From the NCBI GenBank assembly GCA_028694565.1, contig JAQVKR010000108.1, forward strand, positions 1-7,024: a stretch of 7,024 nt of DNA, given 5' to 3'. The translations under genes were made by a program, and so were the position numbers. The stretch comes from Gammaproteobacteria bacterium. GTDB taxonomy: Bacteria > Pseudomonadota > Gammaproteobacteria > DSM-26407. How positions within the stretch are numbered: position 1 is the first letter of the stretch; every line of letters begins with the position of its first letter. The notes under the pieces were generated by a model that did not search any database, was not told the origin of the DNA, and saw nothing but the letters and a program-made list of their open reading frames with translations. Below, one piece after another: positions 1 through 6,817 of the stretch.

Positions 1-629
1 TTTCAGTGGGCGGCATCGTCGAAATCGTGCCGCTGTTCTTCCTGAAGAACACCATGGAGCACAACAAGTTCCCCGAAATCGTCTGGCAGCGTCAGGCCGG
101 CCAGACCCTCAACGACTGGAAGGCGGGCGACGGCGTGCGTCCCTACACGCCGCTGGAGCTGACGGGCCGGGATATCTACCGGCGCGAGGGCTGCTACACC
201 TGCCACTCCCAGATGGTCCGTCCGTTCCGTGACGAGAAGGAGCGTTACGGTCACTACTCCCTGGCTTCCGAGTCGATGTTCGACCATCCGTTCCAGTGGG
301 GCTCCAAGCGCACCGGCCCCGATCTGGCGCGGGTGGGTGGGAAGTACTCGGATGACTGGCACCGCAAGCACCTCCGCGCCCCGCGTTCGGTGGTTCCGGA
401 GTCCGTCATGCCGAACTACGTCTGGCTGGACAACGCCTACGTGGACGGCGCCACCATTGCGGCCCACATGAAGGGAATGCAGATGATCGGCGTTCCCTAC
501 ACGGATGGCGATATCGCCTCTGCGGCTGACGCCGTGCAGGGCAAGACGGAGATGGACGCCCTGGTGGCCTATCTCCAGGTGCTCGGCACCATGGCAACGC
601 TCGAGGAAGGCAAGGCCTACCGTGAGTAG
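1..629 (+). CDS. ccoO: cbb3-type cytochrome c oxidase subunit II, CcoO/FixO (5' partial)
   Basis: Membrane-anchored mono-heme cytochrome c of the cbb3 oxidase. It passes electrons from CcoP to the CcoN heme-copper site, with the heme domain in the periplasm. The reading frame is already open at base 3, so the start and most of the N-terminal anchor helix are outside the window. What is seen first is the end of that helix ([12 protein letters not shown]), typical of CcoO. The heme-binding CYTCH motif is encoded at 192-206 and is followed by [15 protein letters not shown], a family signature. The probable axial Met is in [11 protein letters not shown] (Met codon near 408). The C-terminal part (GVPYTDGDI, then [12 protein letters not shown]) is also standard. 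About 208 residues are visible, so roughly 20 or so are missing. The stop TAG at 627-629 overlaps the ccoQ start, implying coupled translation. No damage is seen. Identification is firm. Confidence 0.97.
   Translation, partial: SVGGIVEIVPLFFLKNTMEHNKFPEIVWQRQAGQTLNDWKAGDGVRPYTPLELTGRDIYRREGCYTCHSQMVRPFRDEKERYGHYSLASESMFDHPFQWGSKRTGPDLARVGGKYSDDWHRKHLRAPRSVVPESVMPNYVWLDNAYVDGATIAAHMKGMQMIGVPYTDGDIASAADAVQGKTEMDALVAYLQVLGTMATLEEGKAYRE
603..610 (+). promoter_or_regulatory. Ribosome binding site for ccoQ
   Basis: GAGGAAGG lies inside the end of ccoO, 11 bases before the GTG at 622. It supports GTG 622 over the internal ATG at 664, whose nearest purine run (GGGAGG at 656-661) is only 2 bases from that ATG, too close to work well. 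Confidence 0.6.
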
Positions 630-834
630 TCTGCGGGAATATTTCCACACCGATTGGGAGGCGATGACCGCCAACGACTGGATCGGCATGACGATCACGG
701 TGGTCATCTTCCTCCTGATGGTGGGCCTGTATGTCTACGTCCTGCGTCCCAAGAACCGGGATCGGCTGGAATCGCACCGGCACATCCCGATGCTGGACGA
801 GGACGAGCGCAATGAACGTGGAGGAAGACCATGA
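622..834 (+). CDS. ccoQ: cbb3-type cytochrome c oxidase subunit CcoQ/FixQ
   Basis: Small single-helix subunit thought to stabilise the cbb3 complex and the CcoP association. The predicted protein is 70 residues from the GTG start: a 20-residue amphipathic N-terminus ([20 protein letters not shown]), one transmembrane helix at about residues 21-41 ([20 protein letters not shown]), then a charged cytoplasmic tail beginning [10 protein letters not shown]. Classical CcoQ starts close to the helix, so this N-terminal extension is longer than in the shortest family members. ATG 664 would give a 56-residue form, but GTG 622 has the better ribosome site. The GTG start overlaps the ccoO stop by 8 bases, and the stop overlaps the ccoP start as ATGA (831-834). 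Assignment rests on position between ccoO and ccoP, size and topology. Confidence 0.88.
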   Translation: MSSLREYFHTDWEAMTANDWIGMTITVVIFLLMVGLYVYVLRPKNRDRLESHRHIPMLDEDERNERGGRP

Positions 835-1685
835 CGGACAAAGTGTTTCCCGGTGAGAGCAACACCGGGCACGTGTGGGATGACAACCTGCGTGAACTGA
901 CCAACGATCCGCCGCGCTGGTGGACCATCGCCTTCTGGGCGAGCGTTATCTGGTGGATTGTCTACGGCATCATCTACCCGACCTGGCCGGTCAGCCTGGA
1001 GGGCGCCAACAAGGGCCTGCTGGGCTGGACCCAGATCCAGGAATACCAGCAGGGCGTGGCGGAAATCCAGGCGGTCCGGGCCGAGTTCGAGGACCAGATC
1101 AAGGCCAAGTCGGCCAAGGAGATCCTGGCCGATCCCGGTCTTACCGACTACACCGTCGCGTCGGCGAAGGTGCTGTTCGGCGACAACTGCGCCGCCTGCC
1201 ACGCGGCTGGCGGCGCCGGCAACCCCGGTTTCCCGGTGCTGGCGGACGACAACTGGATCTATGGCGGCAGCATCGAGACGATCCAGCAGAGCATCACCCT
1301 GGGCCGCCAGGGTGTCATGACCTCCCACGGCAAGATCCTGTCCGGGCAGGAGATTGACGCCCTGGCCAACCTGGCGGTCAACCTCAGCCAGGGCAAGAGC
1401 GACCCTGAGGGCATGACCCTGTTTACGCAGAAGGGCTGCATCGCCTGTCATGGTCCCGAAGGCAAGGGCATGCAGGTGCTGGGTTCCGCGAACCTGACCG
1501 ACAGCATCTGGCGGTTCATGCCGGGCGGTTTCGAAAGCGCCAAGTACACCATCACCCATGGCGTCAACGACGGGACCGATCCGCAGACCCGCGAAGCCCA
1601 GATGCCGTCCTTCAAGGACCGCCTGGACGAGGCGGCCATCAAGAAACTGGCCGTGTACGTCTACCAGCTCGGCGGCGGCCAGTAG
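831..1685 (+). CDS. ccoP: cbb3-type cytochrome c oxidase subunit III, CcoP/FixP (di-heme cytochrome c)
   Basis: Di-heme membrane cytochrome c, the likely entry point for electrons from soluble cytochromes into the cbb3 oxidase. It has 284 residues, normal for the family. The N-terminus carries the CcoP signature (VWDDNLRELTNDPPRWW, residues 15-31) followed by one transmembrane helix at about 31-49. The periplasmic part has two cytochrome c domains: CAACH at residues 120-124 and CIACH at 203-207. Probable axial methionines are Met163 (GVMTSHG) and Met258 (QMPSF). The first ligand loop reads MTSHG, where MPxWG is the common form. The ATG start overlaps the ccoQ stop (ATGA), and GGAGGAAG at 820-827 is a strong ribosome site. 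It is the last of the coupled structural genes, and a 106-base spacer follows. Confidence 0.97.
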   Translation: MTDKVFPGESNTGHVWDDNLRELTNDPPRWWTIAFWASVIWWIVYGIIYPTWPVSLEGANKGLLGWTQIQEYQQGVAEIQAVRAEFEDQIKAKSAKEILADPGLTDYTVASAKVLFGDNCAACHAAGGAGNPGFPVLADDNWIYGGSIETIQQSITLGRQGVMTSHGKILSGQEIDALANLAVNLSQGKSDPEGMTLFTQKGCIACHGPEGKGMQVLGSANLTDSIWRFMPGGFESAKYTITHGVNDGTDPQTREAQMPSFKDRLDEAAIKKLAVYVYQLGGGQ

Positions 1686-1705
1686 CGGTCAGCCCCAGCG
1701 TCTGA

Positions 1706-1721
1706 AGCCCGCTTGCGGGCT
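1706..1721. other. Short GC hairpin after ccoP
   Basis: AGCCCG-CTTG-CGGGCT forms a 6-bp stem with a 4-base loop, 20 bases after the ccoP stop. The + strand after it is AT-rich (CATAATATAAAAA) but lacks a T run, so it is a weak terminator at best. It may protect or process the ccoP mRNA end. Confidence 0.4.
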
Positions 1722-1738
1722 CATAATATAAAAATGAC

Positions 1739-1769
1739 ACCGCGCGGAGGTGTTCCGCCTCCGCGCGGT
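1739..1769. terminator. Strong 12-bp hairpin; terminator-like on the minus strand
   Basis: ACCGCGCGGAGG (1739-1750) pairs perfectly with CCTCCGCGCGGT (1758-1769) around a 7-base loop. On the + strand the next bases are AACTGGAAACG, without a T tract, so full termination towards the next small gene is not expected; attenuation or an mRNA-stabilising role is possible. On the minus strand the stem is followed by GTCA and then TTTTT (complement of 1730-1734), which looks like a real intrinsic terminator for antisense transcription heading into ccoP. The stem is seen directly; the function is inferred. Confidence 0.5.
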
Positions 1770-1791
1770 AACTGGAAACGGGGGTAACGTC

Positions 1792-1914
1792 ATGAATACA
1801 GACGCGGTTTTCTGGGGTTCGGTCCTCACGGTGGTTATTGCCGTGGTGATCGTGGTCTATCTCGGCTTCAAGGCCAAGCAGTTGATGGACCGTGACGCCA
1901 GGAGTCACAAGTAA
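1792..1914 (+). CDS. 40-residue single-helix membrane protein, possible accessory cbb3 oxidase subunit (CcoM-like)
   Basis: ATG at 1792 follows GGGGG (1780-1784) by 7 bases. The predicted peptide is 40 residues: a short polar N-terminus (MNTDAVFWG), one very hydrophobic helix at about residues 8-25 (rich in Val and Ile), and a basic tail with K27, K29, R34, R37 and K40, giving a predicted N-out/C-in orientation. It sits between ccoP and the probable terminator at 1948, so it would be the last gene of the oxidase structural operon. Single-helix proteins of this size are known as extra cbb3 subunits, for example CcoM in Pseudomonas stutzeri, and CcoQ-type proteins are also similar in build. I cannot align it to either with certainty, so no symbol is given. 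It is too short for a strong statistical case. The codon pattern, ribosome site, helix and location together make it likely real. Confidence 0.62.
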   Translation: MNTDAVFWGSVLTVVIAVVIVVYLGFKAKQLMDRDARSHK

Positions 1915-1947
1915 GCACGATTGCAGCGAACCTTCTCAAGGCACTTC

Positions 1948-1975
1948 GAGGGGGCTGTCCAGGCCCCCTCAATTT
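1948..1975 (+). terminator. Probable rho-independent terminator of the oxidase structural operon
   Basis: GAGGGGGC (1948-1955) pairs with GCCCCCTC (1963-1970), an 8-bp GC stem with a 7-base loop, followed by AATTT on the + strand. The T tract is short. The hairpin lies 33 bases after the stop of the 40-residue gene and before the ccoG promoter region, so it separates the two operons. Confidence 0.6.
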
Positions 1976-2088
1976 CGCATACCAGCCGCAGCAGGCCCGT
2001 CAGAGGTCGGCGCAAGGGCGGGAGGCGAGCGGAAGTTTCGCCGCCGACAACAGGAATGTAATTATTTTGTTATATTCCCGTCGCCGAA

Positions 2089-2131
2089 TTGACAATTCTC
2101 AATAGGGTGAGCCGGTCCGGGACGCTAGACT
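2089..2131 (+). promoter_or_regulatory. Candidate FNR/ANR-activated class II promoter for ccoG-fixH-ccoI
   Basis: TTGACAATTCTCAA at 2089-2102 has both perfect core half-sites of the FNR/ANR box (TTGA-N6-TCAA; consensus TTGAT-N4-ATCAA), with the inner consensus T and A both replaced by C. Its centre is 2095.5. A -10-like TAGACT lies at 2126-2131. If transcription starts at about 2137-2138, the box is centred near -41.5 to -42.5, the usual place for class II FNR activation, where it replaces the -35 element. FNR/ANR control of cbb3 oxidase and its assembly genes is well known in proteobacteria. The start site is inferred from spacing alone. Confidence 0.7.
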
Positions 2132-2165
2132 AGCGTTGGGTTACTTCGTCCTGATTTCCCGGCAC

Positions 2166-2170
2166 AGGAG
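2166..2170 (+). promoter_or_regulatory. Ribosome binding site deciding the TTG start of ccoG
   Basis: AGGAG is 8 bases before TTG 2179. The ATG at 2171 is in another frame and stops after three codons (ATG GCA AGT TGA). In the ccoG frame there is a TGA at 2152-2154 and no ATG or GTG between it and TTG 2179. Confidence 0.75.
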
Positions 2171-2178
2171 ATGGCAAG

Positions 2179-3606
2179 TTGAGCGAAGAACAGCGCAAAG
2201 TCGACCAGGCTGGTGTCGACGAACTGTATGCCGAGGCCGAGCACTGGCACGTCAACACGGGTGGGGAGACCATCCATGCCAAGCGGGTGCCGGGCAAGTG
2301 GCGCAACCTGAAGTGGCTGGGCAACGCGGTCTGGCTGATTTTCTTCCTGGGCCCCTACCTGCGCTGGGGTGGCCGGCAGGCGGTCCTGTTCGACATTCCC
2401 GAGCGCCAGTTCCACATCTTCGGCCTCACGGTCCTGCCCCAGGACTTCTGGATGCTGTCGCTGATCCTGCTCTTCTTCGCGTTGCTGCTGGCCGTTTCCA
2501 CGGCCCTGGTGGGGCGCGTCTGGTGCGGCTTCTTCTGCTTCCAGACCGTCTGGACGGACATCTACACCTGGATCGAGGACAAGCTGGAGGGCAATCCGCA
2601 ACAGCGTCGCAAGCTGGAAAAGGCGCCGCTGGATGGCCGCAAGCTGCGGATCAAGCTGACCAAGCACGCGCTCTGGCTGATTATCGCGGTCCTGACGGGC
2701 ATCAGCTTCGCGGCCTGGTTCACCGATGCCTTCGTGCTCTGGGGCCAGATTGCGACCCTGCAGGCCAGCACGGTGGTCTGGGTGGTGATAGCGATGTTCA
2801 CCGCCGGCACCTACCTGCTCGCCGGTTTCATGCGCGAGCAGGCCTGTTTCTGGCTCTGCCCCTATGCGCGCATCCAGGGGGTGATGGTGGACAAGGCCAC
2901 CGCCCTGCCCACCTACGACTACCGCCGCGGCGAGCCGCGTGGCCGGGTCAAGAAGGGCGAGTCCGAAACGAACCGGACCACCGGCGACTGCATCGACTGC
3001 AACCAGTGCGTGGCGGTCTGCCCCACCGGCGTCGACATCCGCCAGGGGCAGCAGGAGGGCTGCATCACCTGTGCCCTGTGCCTGGATGCCTGCGACACCG
3101 TCATGGACAAGCTCGGGCGCGACCGGGGGCTGATCCGCTACATGTCCCTCGAGGAGTTGGAGGGCAAGCAGCCGGTGCCGCTGTGGAAGCGCGGCCGGGT
3201 CTGGGTCTATACCGGAATCATGTCCATCGCCCTGGCGGGCGTGGCCTACGGCATCAGCACCATCTCCTCGCTGGAGCTGAAGGTGCTGCATGAGCGCCAG
3301 CCGTTGTTCGTGCTGCAGAGCGACGGCTCGGTGCAGAACAAGTACACCCTCAAGATTCTCAACAAGACCAACTTCGACATGGAGGTGGCCATCAGCGCCG
3401 AGGGCCTGGAGGGCATGGTGCTGGTCGGGGCGGAGAAGCCGGTGACCGCGCACAGCAGCAATGTCACGGCGACCACCGTGTTCCTGCGCGTGCCGCGCGA
3501 GGAGCTGGAATCGGATTCCCAGCCCGTGGTCTTCCATATCCGCAATCTGAAGAACGAGCAGTTCGGCGCCGAGCGCGAGAGCGTCTTCGTGGGTCCCCGG
3601 CACTAG
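2179..3606 (+). CDS. ccoG: cbb3 oxidase assembly protein CcoG (RdxA/FixG family), membrane Fe-S Cu(II) reductase
   Basis: Membrane iron-sulfur protein needed for cbb3 oxidase assembly. Family members have been linked to reduction of Cu(II) to Cu(I) before copper is delivered. The protein is 475 residues, normal length. Membrane segments are at about residues 47-63, 91-112, 165-182, 199-218 and 341-360. Two ferredoxin-like clusters are clear: Cys271, 274, 277, 281 (CIDCNQCVAVCP) and Cys295, 298, 301, 305 (CITCALCLDAC). Two further cysteine pairs at membrane ends, C116/C120 (WCGFFC) and C223/C227 (CFWLCPYAR), are typical of the family and suit metal or redox chemistry. Residues about 365-475 form the C-terminal FixG domain. 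The start is TTG, the only one possible upstream of the first helix. It is the first gene of the second operon, behind the FNR-like promoter. Confidence 0.96.
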   Translation: MSEEQRKVDQAGVDELYAEAEHWHVNTGGETIHAKRVPGKWRNLKWLGNAVWLIFFLGPYLRWGGRQAVLFDIPERQFHIFGLTVLPQDFWMLSLILLFFALLLAVSTALVGRVWCGFFCFQTVWTDIYTWIEDKLEGNPQQRRKLEKAPLDGRKLRIKLTKHALWLIIAVLTGISFAAWFTDAFVLWGQIATLQASTVVWVVIAMFTAGTYLLAGFMREQACFWLCPYARIQGVMVDKATALPTYDYRRGEPRGRVKKGESETNRTTGDCIDCNQCVAVCPTGVDIRQGQQEGCITCALCLDACDTVMDKLGRDRGLIRYMSLEELEGKQPVPLWKRGRVWVYTGIMSIALAGVAYGISTISSLELKVLHERQPLFVLQSDGSVQNKYTLKILNKTNFDMEVAISAEGLEGMVLVGAEKPVTAHSSNVTATTVFLRVPREELESDSQPVVFHIRNLKNEQFGAERESVFVGPRH

Positions 3607-3743
3607 TTCCGGGGCGGCGCGGGCGAGGCGGCAGCGGCAGCCGGGTGATGCCCGGCATGGTCAGGCCCGCAAGGGTCGGTGGGCGGCTGACGCGCGACAG
3701 CGCGCCAGCCGCGCGGTACGTACGAGGCAGGCAGGTGCAGACT
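3607..3743 (+). other. ccoG-fixH spacer with two hairpins
   Basis: A 137-base GC-rich spacer, unusually long for this gene pair. Two stem-loops are visible: GCCGGG-TGATG-CCCGGC at 3640-3656, and a 10-bp stem with one A-C mismatch at 3685-3710 (GGCTG-A-CGCGC, loop GACA, GCGCG-C-CAGCC). Neither has a T tract, so they look more like mRNA processing or stability elements than terminators. I see no convincing promoter. Confidence 0.45.
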
Positions 3744-4241
3744 ATGGCGAATCCAAATTCCGCTTGGCGCAGCCCCTGGGTCATCGGCTGGATAGGGCTG
3801 GTGGTGACGGTTCTGAGCGTCAACGCATACATGGTGTACATGTCCTTCACGACCATGCCCGGGCTGGTCAACAGCGACTACTACGAGCAGGGCCAGAACT
3901 ACGAGAAGACCATGAACGAACGGCGGGTCCGGGCGCAGGCGCTCGATCTGGACGTCCGCGCGCCCGCGCGCCCGGTGCGGAACGAGCCGGCCACCTTCCT
4001 CTACATCGCGCGCGACACGGGCGGTGTGCCGCTGGAGGGGGAATCGGCGACGCTGCACGCCTACCGTCCGGCCAATGAGCGGGACGATTTTTCCGTTCCG
4101 ATGGTGGCGGAAGGCAACGGCCGGTATCGCGCCGAGGTCAGCTTCCCCCTCAAGGGCGTCTGGGACGTGGTGGTGAGCCTCAAGCAGGGTGAGGGTGAGG
4201 TGAACGCCGCCCGCCGGGTGATGGTGCGTGATTCCCGCTAA
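3744..4241 (+). CDS. ccoH: cbb3 oxidase assembly protein CcoH/FixH
   Basis: FixH-family protein required for stable cbb3 assembly; it works with CcoI and the CcoN-copper maturation step and is found in the cytoplasmic membrane. The protein is 165 residues from ATG 3744, a usual length. It has one N-terminal helix at about residues 12-34 (WVIGWIGLVVTVLSVNAYMV), then the family signature LVNSDYYEQGQNYEKTM (41-57) and a beta-rich periplasmic domain. The frame is open further upstream (an ATG at 3645 would add 33 residues), but those residues are Arg/Gly/Pro-rich and unlike the family. ATG 3744 has AGGTG 6 bases ahead and puts the helix where FixH has it. The stop is 3 bases before the ccoI start, in the same frame. 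Confidence 0.92.
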   Translation: MANPNSAWRSPWVIGWIGLVVTVLSVNAYMVYMSFTTMPGLVNSDYYEQGQNYEKTMNERRVRAQALDLDVRAPARPVRNEPATFLYIARDTGGVPLEGESATLHAYRPANERDDFSVPMVAEGNGRYRAEVSFPLKGVWDVVVSLKQGEGEVNAARRVMVRDSR

Positions 4242-4244
4242 GCC

Positions 4245-6761
4245 GTGTCGGTGACCCAGCCCCAGCCCCGGGCACGACTCGCGACGCCCGAGACCGTCAC
4301 GGAGGAAGCCCCCGGGGAGCAGTGTTTCCACTGCGGGCTGCCGCTGCCCGCGCCGGGTGAAATCGTCCGGGCGGAGGTGGATGGCGCGGGCCGGGAGTTC
4401 TGCTGCCACGGCTGCGAGGCCGTCTGCCAGGCCATCTACGCCGCCGGCCTGGAGGGGTTCTACCGCCGCACGCCCGAAGGCGTGCTCCTCGGGCCGCCGC
4501 CCGAACCGCCGCGCGAGACCCGGGTCTTCGATCTGGACGAGGTGCAGTCGGAGTTCATCCGCGAGCTCGGTACCGAGCGCGAGCTCAACCTGCTGGTGGA
4601 GGGCATCCATTGCGCCGCCTGCGTCTGGCTGATCGAGCGCGCGCTGGGACGCCTGGACGGCGTGCTCAAGGCCCAGGTGAACCTGGCCGGCAAGCGGCTC
4701 AAGGTGCGCTGGGACAACGACCGGGTCCATCTCTCCGACATCATCCGCCGCCTGGGCGAGATCGGCTACGCCGCCGTCCCCTTCGATCCCGAGGTGGCGG
4801 AAGGGCGGCTCAACCGGCAGAACCGGGCGATGCTCTACCGCATCGCCTTCGCCGGTTTCGCCATGATGAACATGCTCTGGGTCTCCATCTCCCTGTATGC
4901 CGGGGCGGCCGAGGGCGAGATGCGCGACCTGTTCCACTGGGTGGGGCTGTTCCTGGCCACGCCCACCCTGTTCTACTCGGGATTCCCCTTTTTCCGCGGC
5001 GCCTGGACCGGGTTGCGCTCGCTGCACCTGTCCATGGACCTGCCCATCGCCATCGGCGCCGGCATCACCTACCTCTACTCCACCTACGTCACCGTGTTCC
5101 GGCCGCCGGTGGGCGAGGTCTACTTCGACACCGTGGTGAACTTCATCTTCGTGATCCTGGTGGGGCGCTACCTGGAATCCCTGTCCAGGCGGCAGGCGGT
5201 CTCCTCGACCCAGCGGCTGATGGATCTGCAGCCCAAGGTGGCGGCGGTGCTGCGCGACGGGGAGGAGGAGGTCGTGCCCGTGCGGGCCGTCAAGCCCGGT
5301 GAACTGGTGCTGGTGCGGCCGGGCGAGAAGCTGCCGGTGGACGGCGAGGTGATCGAGGGCCGCAGCGGGGTGGACGAGTCGATGCTCAGCGGCGAGTCGG
5401 TGCCGGTGGAGAAGAGTCCCGGCGACCGGGTGGCCGCCGGCACGGTGAACGTCCGCAGCACATTGAAGGTGCGCACCGAGCAGGTGCTGCGGGACACGGC
5501 GCTCGGCCGGATCATCCGGCTGGTGGAGGATGCCCAGGCCTCCAAGGCGCCCATTCAGTGCACGGCCGACCGCATCGTGCCCTGGTTCGTGGTGGTGACC
5601 CTGCTGCTCGGCCTGCTCACCTTCGTGCTCTGGCACGGCGACGGCATCGACAAGGCGCTGATGGCGGCCACCGCGGTGCTCATCATCACCTGCCCGTGCG
5701 CCTTCGGCCTGGCCACCCCCATGGCCATCGCCGTGGCTTCCGGCTTCGGCGCCCGCAACGGCATCCTGGTCAAGAACGGCGAGGTGCTGGAGACGCTCTC
5801 GGGCATCGATCACGTGGTGCTGGACAAGACCGGAACCCTGACCGAGGGCAGCATGGCGGTCACCCATGTCGAGCTGGCCGACGGGGGGCTGGATGCCGAT
5901 GGCCTGCTGGCGCGGGTGGCGGCCATCGAGATCCAGTCCGAGCACAGCATCGCCGATGCCATGGTGGCCGCGGCGCGGGCGCGAGACCTGATCCCGGACC
6001 GCCATGGCGTGAGCGAGTTCCGCAACCATCCGGGCATGGGCGTGAGCGCCAGTCTGGAGGGCCGGCGCTGGGTGGCCGGAACCCTGAGCCTGCTCCGGCG
6101 TGAAGGCGTCGAGCCGGACCCGGCGCTGCTCGACCGGGCCCGGACGCTGGAGGCCGAGGTGGTCACCTGCGTGCACGTGGCGGTGGAAGGCCGCCACGTG
6201 GGCCTGGTCGGGGTATCCGACCGGCTGCGTCCCGACGCCCTCGAACTGGTGGAGGGCCTGCGGGCGGAGGGCATCGGCATGACCCTCCTCACCGGCGACC
6301 GGCGCCGGGTCGCCGAGGCGGTGGCGCAGCAGCTCGGCGGCATGGAGGTGCTCGCCGAGGTGCTGCCCCAGGACAAGGATCGGGTCATCGGCGAGCTGCG
6401 CGGGCGCGGCCTGCGGGTGGCGATGGTCGGGGACGGAATCAACGACGCCCCCGCGCTCATCCGCGCCGACGTGGGCATCGCGCTCGGCTCGGGGACCGAC
6501 GTCTCCATCGAGAGCGCCAGCATCGTGCTGATGAGCAACGAGCTGCGCAAGGTGCTGATGGCGGTGCGCCTGTCCCGGCGCACGCTGCGCACCATCCGCC
6601 AGAACATCGGCATCTCCTTCACCTACAACCTCATCATGGTGCCGCTGGCGGTGATGGCCTACATCACGCCGCTGCTGGCGGCCATTTCCATGCCGATCAG
6701 CTCGCTGCTGGTGATCGGCAACGCGGCGCGCATCCGGACCCTGTTCCGGGACCGCGCCTGA
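4245..6761 (+). CDS. ccoI: Copper-translocating P1B-type ATPase CcoI/FixI (CopA2 type)
   Basis: Membrane ATPase that moves Cu(I) out of the cytoplasm to supply the CcoN copper site. The protein is 838 residues. The N-terminus has the CcoI-type cysteine-rich domain: C27-x2-C30, then C53, C54, C57 and C61. A heavy-metal-associated domain follows with GIHCAAC (C123, C126). The actuator loop has SGES (382-385) in place of the common TGES. The intramembrane copper motif CPC is at 483-485. Phosphorylation motif DKTGT is at 527-531 (Asp527), with TGD at 683-685 and GDGINDAP at 729-736. Late membrane motifs YN (794-795) and MPISS (816-820) match Cu(I) pumps of the P1B-1 class. The nucleotide-domain His-Pro dipeptide reads His567-Ser568. 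GTG 4245 is used; GTG 4251 is an alternative. No good ribosome site is visible, so translation probably depends on coupling with ccoH. Confidence 0.96.
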   Translation: MSVTQPQPRARLATPETVTEEAPGEQCFHCGLPLPAPGEIVRAEVDGAGREFCCHGCEAVCQAIYAAGLEGFYRRTPEGVLLGPPPEPPRETRVFDLDEVQSEFIRELGTERELNLLVEGIHCAACVWLIERALGRLDGVLKAQVNLAGKRLKVRWDNDRVHLSDIIRRLGEIGYAAVPFDPEVAEGRLNRQNRAMLYRIAFAGFAMMNMLWVSISLYAGAAEGEMRDLFHWVGLFLATPTLFYSGFPFFRGAWTGLRSLHLSMDLPIAIGAGITYLYSTYVTVFRPPVGEVYFDTVVNFIFVILVGRYLESLSRRQAVSSTQRLMDLQPKVAAVLRDGEEEVVPVRAVKPGELVLVRPGEKLPVDGEVIEGRSGVDESMLSGESVPVEKSPGDRVAAGTVNVRSTLKVRTEQVLRDTALGRIIRLVEDAQASKAPIQCTADRIVPWFVVVTLLLGLLTFVLWHGDGIDKALMAATAVLIITCPCAFGLATPMAIAVASGFGARNGILVKNGEVLETLSGIDHVVLDKTGTLTEGSMAVTHVELADGGLDADGLLARVAAIEIQSEHSIADAMVAAARARDLIPDRHGVSEFRNHPGMGVSASLEGRRWVAGTLSLLRREGVEPDPALLDRARTLEAEVVTCVHVAVEGRHVGLVGVSDRLRPDALELVEGLRAEGIGMTLLTGDRRRVAEAVAQQLGGMEVLAEVLPQDKDRVIGELRGRGLRVAMVGDGINDAPALIRADVGIALGSGTDVSIESASIVLMSNELRKVLMAVRLSRRTLRTIRQNIGISFTYNLIMVPLAVMAYITPLLAAISMPISSLLVIGNAARIRTLFRDRA

Positions 6762-6774
6762 GGCGGTTCCTCGC

Positions 6775-6796
6775 GCCGGGCCCGATCGGGTCCGGC
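6775..6796. terminator. GC hairpin 13 bases after ccoI stop, possible terminator
   Basis: GCCGGGCCC (6775-6783) pairs with GGGTCCGGC (6788-6796), a 9-bp stem with one G-U pair and loop GATC. There is no T run (CTCCCC follows), so it is not a standard intrinsic terminator. It may mark the 3' end of the mRNA or act as a stability hairpin. Confidence 0.4.
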
Positions 6797-6817
6797 TCCC
6801 CGCCACCGCCGCCCCTG

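Larger units (their letters stand above)
1976..2178 (+). other. Intergenic regulatory region before ccoG
   Basis: No gene recognised. The first half is GC-rich (about 1980-2050). It then changes sharply to an AT-rich stretch at about 2056-2078, followed by an FNR-like box, a -10 element and the ccoG leader. A frame open across 1892-2092 codes for a low-complexity peptide that overlaps the terminator and is not credible. AT-rich DNA in an otherwise GC-rich window marks the promoter. Confidence 0.6.

Noticed and set aside
1734..1787. 17-codon ORF (MTPRGG...) running through the 12-bp hairpin, ending 4 bases before the 40-residue gene
   Set aside because: It resembles a leader peptide by position, but has no ribosome site and its sequence simply reflects the hairpin arms.
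2006..2048. Inverted repeat GTCGGCG / CGCCGAC with a 29-base gap
   Set aside because: Short arms and a long loop in GC-rich DNA make chance pairing likely, with no T tract or other signal nearby.
1892..2092. 66-codon ORF across the terminator and promoter region
   Set aside because: It overlaps the end of the 40-residue gene and the terminator, lacks a ribosome site, and its peptide shows no structure or family likeness.
2136..3293. Plus-strand frame of 385 codons overlapping ccoG in another phase
   Set aside because: It is rich in Arg, Gly and Ala with no motifs, while the overlapping ccoG frame carries the Fe-S clusters and helices.
2125..3603. Minus-strand frame of 492 codons opposite ccoG
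   Set aside because: It is antisense to an unmistakable ccoG and has the composition of a shadow frame with no family motifs.
3645..3743. Longer CcoH start at ATG 3645
   Set aside because: The extra 33 residues are Arg/Gly-rich and unlike FixH N-termini, and ATG 3744 has a ribosome site and correct helix position.
3603..6806. Minus-strand frame of 1067 codons opposite ccoH and ccoI
   Set aside because: It runs antisense to two clear genes. Its product is His/Gln/Arg/Gly-rich without domains, the typical mirror of GC-rich codons on the other strand.
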